Below are positions 1 to 4,520 of a DNA stretch of 6,846 nucleotides, piece by piece. The stretch is taken from the NCBI GenBank assembly GCA_020350905.1, contig CP070843.1, positions 1,515,720 through 1,522,565 of the forward strand, written 5' to 3'. Position numbers and translations under genes: made by a program. The notes beneath the pieces were generated by a model. That model was not told the origin of the DNA. It saw only the letters and a list, made by a program, of their open reading frames with translations, and made no database searches. How positions within the stretch are numbered: the stretch's first letter is position 1; every line of letters begins with the position of its first letter. Source of the stretch: Deltaproteobacteria bacterium (GTDB taxonomy: Bacteria > Desulfobacterota > Syntrophobacteria > BM002).

Positions 1-1
1 G

Positions 2-919
2 AAGATCCCTTCCAAGCTGGGTGTTGAAGAATTTCTGCGAGTGACTCTGGGCAGGGTGGGCGAACACCTGGTTGCCACCCCATTGCCAAGGGGAGCAGGC
101 TCTATCACCTCCCTAACTCAGGCGAACGGTTTCTGGAGAATTCCGGACACGGTTGAGGGCGTTACCGACTCAGAATCACACCCTGTCACCTTACTGACGA
201 GCAGGCACGGCATTGAGCGTACTTTGGTAGTGGTGGGCAGCCATGACATGACCCTGGATCTCATTGGCAACCTGTTGAACAAGCATGAGCCAAAGATTAA
301 CCTGGCTTCCAGCAATGTAGGCAGCTTGGGTGGTTTGCTGGCTCTGAGGAAAGGCACTGCGCATCTGGCCGGCTCCCACTTACTAGACACTGAAACCGGC
401 GAATACAATATCTCATATATAGATCGTTACCTGCCCGGCATCAAGGTATACCTGGTGACGCTGGTTCACCGGGAACAGGGATTGATAGTTGCGCCCGGAA
501 ATCCAAGGTCCATCAACGGTTTGGAAGATCTGTGCAGAGATGGGATTCGCTTCGTGAATCGGCAGTCAGGCTCTGGCACAAGGATTCTTCTGGATTGGCA
601 ACTTGGACAGCTGGGCATTGATCCTGCTACCATTAACGGCTATCAACGGGAAGAGTACACCCACATGGCTGTGGCAGTGGACGTGTTGAGTGGCAGCGGT
701 GATGTGGGCATGGGAATTCGTGCGGCGGCTCAGGCCTTAAATCTCGATTTTATACCGGTAACCACTGAACGGTATGATCTGCTGATTCCCGCCGTCCATT
801 ATGACAATCCACTGGTGCAGACTTTTCTCGAGGTTCTAGCAACTCGAGAATTCAAGGACCAGGTGCTGGCACTTGGCGGCTATAATGTGCGGGAGACGGG
901 TCGTAGATTGCGGATTTGA
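2..919 (+). CDS. MoeA-type molybdopterin biosynthesis protein fused to PBP-like domain (3' part, start outside window)
   Basis: This is the C-terminal part of a two-part protein. The frame is open from base 2, and the first visible residues (KIPSKLGVEEFLRV, then LGRVGEHLVATPLPRGAG) look like domain IV of MoeA, which takes part in inserting molybdate or tungstate into molybdopterin. The GTG at 41 lies inside this domain, so it is not the real start. From about 60 residues after that GTG to the end, the protein matches the PBP-like family (related to periplasmic ligand-binding and LysR effector domains). Supporting segments are GSHDMTLDLI, SSNVGSLGGLLALRKG, AGSHLLD, RQSGSGTRILLD and LSGSGDVGMGIRAAA. 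The domain has no signal peptide of its own and probably acts in the cytoplasm. Binding of molybdate, tungstate or a cofactor precursor is inference. The last codons (L-R-I-stop) lie inside a 7-bp repeat tract, so the extreme C-terminus may be repeat-derived. The family call is fairly sure; the ligand is unknown. Confidence 0.85.
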   Translation, partial: KIPSKLGVEEFLRVTLGRVGEHLVATPLPRGAGSITSLTQANGFWRIPDTVEGVTDSESHPVTLLTSRHGIERTLVVVGSHDMTLDLIGNLLNKHEPKINLASSNVGSLGGLLALRKGTAHLAGSHLLDTETGEYNISYIDRYLPGIKVYLVTLVHREQGLIVAPGNPRSINGLEDLCRDGIRFVNRQSGSGTRILLDWQLGQLGIDPATINGYQREEYTHMAVAVDVLSGSGDVGMGIRAAAQALNLDFIPVTTERYDLLIPAVHYDNPLVQTFLEVLATREFKDQVLALGGYNVRETGRRLRI

Positions 920-940
920 GATTTGAGATTGTAGATTTCG
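906..940. repeat. GATTnnn heptad tract (5 units)
   Basis: Five back-to-back 7-bp units are visible: gattgcg, gatttga, gatttga, gattgta, gatttcg. The tract starts inside the last codons of the upstream gene, contains its TGA stop (917-919), and ends 3 bp before the TTG at 944. The 15-mer gtagattgcggattt (903-917) recurs exactly at 2530-2544, and agattgtagatt (926-937) recurs at 3686-3697. It is therefore one copy of a dispersed repeat rather than chance low complexity. Function is unknown. Confidence 0.75.
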
Positions 941-943
941 GAG

Positions 944-2512
944 TTGCTGGTATTCAATCTTCGACATCGTGACGCGGTACGCGTCCAAACCCTAGGAAAA
1001 ATTGTCTTGTCAGAGCGCAAGCTCAAAGAACAGATCAAGAGACTCAACCAGATTGGTATTGCCCTTACCGGCGAAACTCACCTGCCGACTCTGTTGGAGC
1101 TCATTGTCCGCGAAGTTCGTGGTTTTACTGGGGCGGACGCAGGAAGTCTCTATAGCGTAGACAGAAACCAATTACGTTTTGAGGTGGCTCAAAATGACAC
1201 CCTGGCAGCCCGTAAAAATGAAGTCTACGAATCATTTAGACCTTATCCCATGCCATTGGACAAGACCAGCATCGCAGGCTACGTGGCAATTACCGGAGAG
1301 ACATTAAACATCTCTGATGTTTACCATCTCACAGAAGACGTGGAATACCGCTTCAACCCGGCCTTTGATGATCGCAACCGATACCGGACCCGCTCCATGC
1401 TTGTGGTGCCGATACGCACCCATCAGAATGAAATTCTCGGAGTACTTCAACTCATCAATTCCTTGGATAAAGAGAACAATGTTACCGTGTTTGACAGCGA
1501 GCAAGAGGAATTGGTGGCATCACTAGCCTCACAGGCAGCCGCTGCCATCCAGAATGCTCGTCTCATTAAAGCCGTTCATGAGATCTTTGCGGCCCTGGTG
1601 AGGTATTCGGCTTCTGCAATCGATGCCAGAAGTCCTCACACTGCTGGGCACTCACGCCGAGTGGCCACCTATTCCATGCGGCTGTCCCGGTCGGTAAACG
1701 AGGAAACCGAAGGGACTCTGGCGGATGTGTTTTTCAGCGATAAGGAACTGGAGGAGCTCCACTACGCGGCCTGGCTTCATGACATAGGTAAGATCGGAGT
1801 GAGAGAAGAGCTGCTGGAAAGGGTCGACCGTCTTACGGCCGCGGCAATGGAGCTAATCTCGACTCGATTCGAAGCAATCAAATTGGCTGTGGGCAGAGAC
1901 TTTGAACGCCAGCGGAGAGCTGAAGGAGGTTCGAAAGAAAATGACCATATTGAACTTGAAAGGAAACTGCGGGAAGTTGACGAGGATTTGGGATTCATCA
2001 GGAGAATCAACAGGGCAACACAACTCAGTTCTGAGGAAATCCGGCGAATAGAGGAAATCCAGACAAAAAGTTTCCGAAATGCTCGGGGTGAGGTGAGGGC
2101 CTATCTCAGCGAAAAGGAGGTTCATCACCTCAGCTTACCTACAGGAAACCTTACCGGGAAGGAGTTCCAGGAAGTCCGGGGACACGTGCTCCAGACGCTG
2201 AATATTATCAACAAAATTCCTTTTACCAGCGATCTCGAGCGCATCCCAGTGATAACTGCGGCCCATCACGAAAAACTGGATGGCTCGGGGTATCCCCTTG
2301 GTCTCACGGCTTCAGACATTACGATCCAGGCACGCATCCTGGGCATCGCAGACGTCTACGATGCACTTACCGCGAGCGACCGTCCTTACCGGGGCGCGAT
2401 GCCGGTAAAAGAGGCTTTACGGCACCTGATCAAGGAAGCCGAAGCGGGAAAACTGGATTCTGATCTGGTAGACTTGTTTGTACGCAAAAAGCTCTATGAA
2501 GGAGTGACATAA
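944..2512 (+). CDS. GAF domain / HD-GYP domain protein, predicted cyclic-di-GMP phosphodiesterase
   Basis: A 522-residue protein that probably hydrolyses cyclic-di-GMP in response to a signal sensed by its GAF domain. Residues about 48-208 form the GAF domain (LLELIVREVRGFTGADAGSLY through QAAAAIQNARL). There is no membrane segment, so it should be cytoplasmic. The HD-GYP domain follows, with all expected metal and catalytic residues: HTAGHSRRV (232-240), HDIGKIGV (279-286), H414, HHEKLDGSGYP (441-451) and IADVYDALTASDRPYR (468-483). The intact HHExxDGxGYP signature argues for an active enzyme. Residues about 300-400, between HDIGKIG and H414, are a charged, mostly helical insertion missing from minimal HD-GYP domains. 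The start is uncertain. TTG at 944 has GGAG touching it, whereas TTG at 1007 has AGGA 9 nt upstream and would begin (M)SERKLKEQIKRLNQIG, a natural start for this domain order. It could be a non-enzymatic sensor, but the complete motif makes that less likely. Confidence 0.9.
   Translation: MLVFNLRHRDAVRVQTLGKIVLSERKLKEQIKRLNQIGIALTGETHLPTLLELIVREVRGFTGADAGSLYSVDRNQLRFEVAQNDTLAARKNEVYESFRPYPMPLDKTSIAGYVAITGETLNISDVYHLTEDVEYRFNPAFDDRNRYRTRSMLVVPIRTHQNEILGVLQLINSLDKENNVTVFDSEQEELVASLASQAAAAIQNARLIKAVHEIFAALVRYSASAIDARSPHTAGHSRRVATYSMRLSRSVNEETEGTLADVFFSDKELEELHYAAWLHDIGKIGVREELLERVDRLTAAAMELISTRFEAIKLAVGRDFERQRRAEGGSKENDHIELERKLREVDEDLGFIRRINRATQLSSEEIRRIEEIQTKSFRNARGEVRAYLSEKEVHHLSLPTGNLTGKEFQEVRGHVLQTLNIINKIPFTSDLERIPVITAAHHEKLDGSGYPLGLTASDITIQARILGIADVYDALTASDRPYRGAMPVKEALRHLIKEAEAGKLDSDLVDLFVRKKLYEGVT
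994..997 (+). promoter_or_regulatory. Candidate ribosome binding site for an alternative TTG start at 1007
   Basis: AGGA sits 9 nt before an in-frame TTG at 1007. This is better spacing than the GGAG that directly abuts the TTG at 944. If it is used, the GAF/HD-GYP protein is 501 residues long and the stretch 944-1006 is leader sequence. The protein upstream of 1007 (LVFNLRHRDAVRVQTLGKIV) shows no domain feature, which is compatible with the shorter form. Confidence 0.4.
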
Positions 2513-2532
2513 GGAACGGCAGGCAGCGTGTA

Positions 2533-2546
2533 GATTGCGGATTTCG
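2533..2546. repeat. GATTnnn heptad tract (2 units)
   Basis: Two units, gattgcg and gatttcg, follow the HD-GYP stop codon. Together with the 3 bases before them they reproduce exactly 15 bases of the tract at 903-917. They lie in a 116-bp gap (2513-2628) whose remainder is AT-rich and shows no convincing terminator. A promoter for the next gene may lie there, but I cannot place -35 and -10 boxes with confidence. Confidence 0.55.
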
Positions 2547-2628
2547 CCTCCTATATCTCTAGGTTTAAGCACTTTAGGGAATTTATTTACGTTAGCTTAT
2601 TTTAGTTGACTTTGAGGATGTGTAAAGA

Positions 2629-3039
2629 ATGTCGAAAAACAATGTTCTTGCAGCCTTAGAACGGGTGGCCGAGAAACGAATTAACGAGTCGATACAGCGC
2701 GGTGAATTTGACAATCTCCCTGGCAGTGGGAAGCCGCTCAACCTGGAAGACGACCGACAAATCCCAGATGATCTTCGTTTAGCCTATAAAGTATTGAGGA
2801 ACGCTGACTGCCTGCCTCCAGAGCTAGAATTGAAAAAGGAAATCAGAACCGCTGAAGAATTACTGCGCTCACTCAAAGACGAGAGCGCCAAGTATCGCCA
2901 AATCAAGAAGATCAATTATCTCATAATGAAGTTGAACACGATGCGAAACGGCTCAGTGCAGTGGGAAGAGAAACAGTTGTATTATGAGAAGATGGTGGAC
3001 CAGGTGGGAGCCAGGAGACGATCTAAGAAGCAGAGATAG
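2629..3039 (+). CDS. DUF1992 (DnaJC28-type) domain protein
   Basis: A 136-residue protein of the DUF1992 family, the domain also found in the eukaryotic protein DnaJ homolog subfamily C member 28. Hallmarks are RVAEKRINESIQRGEFDNLPGSGKPL split over residues 12-37, with the core GEFDNLPGSGKPL at 25-37. DDLRLAYKVLRNA (47-59) and PPELELKKEI (63-72) follow. The rest is helical and charged, ending in a basic tail (RRRSKKQR). There is no J domain, signal peptide or membrane segment, so it is a soluble cytoplasmic protein of the usual bacterial length. GAGG at 2614-2617, 11 nt before the ATG, is a rather distant ribosome binding site. Biochemical function is not known for the family; a chaperone-related role is suggested only by the eukaryotic name. 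It stands alone between gaps of 116 and 274 bp, so it is probably a single-gene unit. Confidence 0.88.
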   Translation: MSKNNVLAALERVAEKRINESIQRGEFDNLPGSGKPLNLEDDRQIPDDLRLAYKVLRNADCLPPELELKKEIRTAEELLRSLKDESAKYRQIKKINYLIMKLNTMRNGSVQWEEKQLYYEKMVDQVGARRRSKKQR

Positions 3040-3105
3040 GAAGGCAAGTTCAGAGAACCGAAGCAGTTTTTTGGAGTAATGGAGCAGCTGAGCGTTGCAA
3101 AATAT

Positions 3106-3228
3106 CAAATTCCAAGCACCAAATCACAAACAAATCTCAAATTTCAATACTAAATGACCAAAACAGGTTTGGAATTTTGAATTTTGGTCATTGTTATTTG
3201 TTTGGGATTTGTGATTTGTTATTTGAAA
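3106..3228. repeat. AT-rich imperfect inverted repeat with internal 7-bp period
   Basis: This occupies most of the 274-bp gap before hypA. The left arm is rich in CAAAnnn units, and the right arm in their complement TTTGnnn. Exact arm pairs are aatgaccaaaa (3153-3163) with ttttggtcatt (3182-3192), and caaatcacaaa (3120-3130) with tttgtgatttg (3208-3218). The inner stem has an 18-nt loop. Repeat units are spaced 7 bp apart. TTTG or ATTG occurs at 3176, 3183, 3190 and 3197, then after a 4-bp step at 3201, 3208, 3215 and 3222. CAA-starting units occur at 3106, 3113, 3120 and 3127, then after the mirror 4-bp step at 3131, 3138 and 3145. It could form a long hairpin in RNA or DNA. There is no GC-rich stem plus U-run as in an intrinsic terminator. 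No coding potential is evident. Confidence 0.75.
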
Positions 3229-3313
3229 CTTTACATCAAGAGACTTGGTTCTCGCTAAAGCCAACGAAATCTGACATGTGGATGGAAGCTGGCCAGACTA
3301 GCTCAAGTGACGT

Positions 3314-3655
3314 ATGCATGAAATGTCTATCGCCCAGTCCGTATTGGACATCATTCTCCAGGAGAGTCGGAATCACAAGGTCACCCGTGTACTTTCCGTT
3401 GCTCTGAAAGTGGGAGAGTTGAGTGCTGTGGAGACCGAGTCGCTTCGTTTTTGCTTCGAACTTCTGACAAAGGGAACACCGGCCGAGGGGGCACAGCTGG
3501 ATATTGAGCGGGTTCAGGTGACATGTCGCTGCCAGGATTGCGGTTCGAATTTTGCGGTGCATGAGTTGATATTCAGCTGCCCTTCATGCCAGGGTGTCAG
3601 AGTGGAAATGTTGAGTGGTCGGGAACTGAGTGTGGAGAGTTTTGAGGCTGAGTGA
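3314..3655 (+). CDS. hypA: Hydrogenase maturation nickel metallochaperone HypA
   Basis: HypA binds nickel and, with HypB, passes it to the precursor of the large subunit of [NiFe] hydrogenase in the cytoplasm. The 113-residue length is typical. The N-terminus MHEMSI carries His2, the conserved nickel ligand, and fixes the start at this ATG, although no good ribosome binding site is visible before it. The structural zinc site is complete: C73-QD-C76 and C89-PS-C92, two CxxC pairs at the usual positions. VGELSAVETESLRFCFELL (33-51) is the conserved helix region. A 181-bp gap separates it from hypB, unusually wide for genes that work as a pair and partly filled by a heptad repeat tract. In some bacteria HypA also serves urease; no urease gene is seen here, and the hypB/hypF neighbours point to hydrogenase. 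Confidence 0.95.
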   Translation: MHEMSIAQSVLDIILQESRNHKVTRVLSVALKVGELSAVETESLRFCFELLTKGTPAEGAQLDIERVQVTCRCQDCGSNFAVHELIFSCPSCQGVRVEMLSGRELSVESFEAE

Positions 3656-3672
3656 GCGTGGGGCAGAGGGCA

Positions 3673-3707
3673 GATTTTGGATTGAAGATTGTAGATTGGG
3701 GATTGGA
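3673..3707. repeat. GATTnnn heptad tract (5 units)
   Basis: Five contiguous 7-bp units are visible: gattttg, gattgaa, gattgta, gattggg, gattgga. They start 17 bp after the hypA stop, inside the hypA-hypB gap (3656-3836). The tract shares agattgtagatt with the copy at 926-937 and has the same orientation and the same number of units. Its position just after a stop codon also matches the other two GATT tracts. Confidence 0.75.
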
Positions 3708-3803
3708 GAACGGGCAAAATCGGGTACACAGACAGTGGGCGGTAGGCAGATGGTTTCATTCCTCTGGTTTTATTCCTCGACATCTTGTCTCGCCCGACCC
3801 GCC

Positions 3804-3829
3804 TTCTCATGACACATAAAAAATGAGAA
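3804..3829 (+). promoter_or_regulatory. Small inverted repeat overlapping the likely hypB ribosome binding region
   Basis: ttctcat (3804-3810) and atgagaa (3823-3829) are exact reverse complements separated by 12 nt. The right arm contains GAGA (3825-3828), the only Shine-Dalgarno-like sequence before the hypB ATG at 3837, 8 nt away. A hairpin here could hide that site. The stem is only 7 bp and AT-rich, so this is weak evidence of control. Confidence 0.25.
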
Positions 3830-3836
3830 ATTACAG

Positions 3837-4520
3837 ATGACGCGTAAGGTACCTGTAGTACGTGATATTTTGGAAGCAAACGAGCGGTTAGCCGAAGACA
3901 ACCGGCGAACATTTCGCAAGGCTGGCCTGCTTGTCATCAACTTGATGAGCGGTCCAGGGGCTGGAAAGACTTCTTTGCTTGAGCGGACCATTGAGGTACT
4001 GCAGCATGAGATTCGCATCGGAGTAATCGAGGGAGACATACAGTCTTCTTACGATGCGGAGCGCATTAGCCAGAAAGGAGTCCAGGTGGTGCAGCTCAAT
4101 ACAGGTGGTGCTTGTCACCTGGACAGCAATATGATCAAATCTAGTCTTGATGCTTTGGATCTCGACAATCTCGATCTCCTGGTGGTTGAAAACGTAGGCA
4201 ATCTGGTGTGTCCAGCGGAATTCAATGTGGGTGAGGACATGAAGGCCATGATCCTAAGCGTTGCGGAAGGAGACGATAAGCCCCTTAAGTATCCCCTGAT
4301 GTTTCAAGAGTCCCGGGCGTTACTCATTAACAAGATTGATTTACTCCCTTACGTCAACTGCGATGTGGGAAAAATAAGAGAGCGGGCCTTGCAGTTAAAT
4401 GCCAATCTGGAGATTTTCGAGATCTCCTGCCGCACTGGTGAAGGGTTGGATGGCTGGGCCGATTGGCTCAATCAGCAGGTGAGCGTCCGCAAAGCTGGGG
4501 GAGATGGCGCAGAGACTTAG
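3837..4520 (+). CDS. hypB: Hydrogenase maturation GTPase HypB
   Basis: HypB is a SIMIBI-class GTPase that uses GTP-driven metal transfer with HypA to load nickel into [NiFe] hydrogenase. At 227 residues it is the short form. Visible motifs are the P-loop GPGAGKTS (39-46), GDIQSSYDAERI (66-77), the metal-binding CH pair in NTGGACHLD (88-96; C93, H94), ENVGNLVCP (118-126; C125 is the third metal ligand) and the guanine-specificity motif NKID (165-168). It lacks both the N-terminal CxxCGC high-affinity nickel site of the E. coli type and a His-rich nickel-storage stretch. It must therefore rely on the interface metal site and on HypA for nickel. The start ATG is preceded by a weak GAGA and is overlapped by the stop of a 5-codon reading frame (3823-3840). 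The 3' end overlaps hypF by 17 bp, so the two are very likely co-transcribed and translationally coupled. Confidence 0.95.
   Translation: MTRKVPVVRDILEANERLAEDNRRTFRKAGLLVINLMSGPGAGKTSLLERTIEVLQHEIRIGVIEGDIQSSYDAERISQKGVQVVQLNTGGACHLDSNMIKSSLDALDLDNLDLLVVENVGNLVCPAEFNVGEDMKAMILSVAEGDDKPLKYPLMFQESRALLINKIDLLPYVNCDVGKIRERALQLNANLEIFEISCRTGEGLDGWADWLNQQVSVRKAGGDGAET

Noticed and set aside
881..886. A perfect TATAAT inside the end of the MoeA/PBP gene, upstream of the HD-GYP gene
   Set aside because: It encodes part of the GGYNV segment expected of the PBP-like domain, and no TTGACA-like box lies 16-18 bp upstream.
3049..3071. A gttc/gaac mini-stem followed by a run of six T as a terminator for the DUF1992 gene
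   Set aside because: The stem is only 4 bp and is separated from the T run by several bases, so it would not make a stable intrinsic terminator.
3106..3228. Regular short units spaced in the hypA upstream region as a CRISPR array
   Set aside because: The units are only 7 bp with no 25-40 bp repeats separated by unique spacers, and no cas gene is present.
3289..3306. A TGGC...GC motif before hypA as a possible sigma-54 promoter, since hyp genes in some bacteria use one
   Set aside because: The GG and GC elements are separated by 8 rather than 10 bases and the rest of the consensus is absent.
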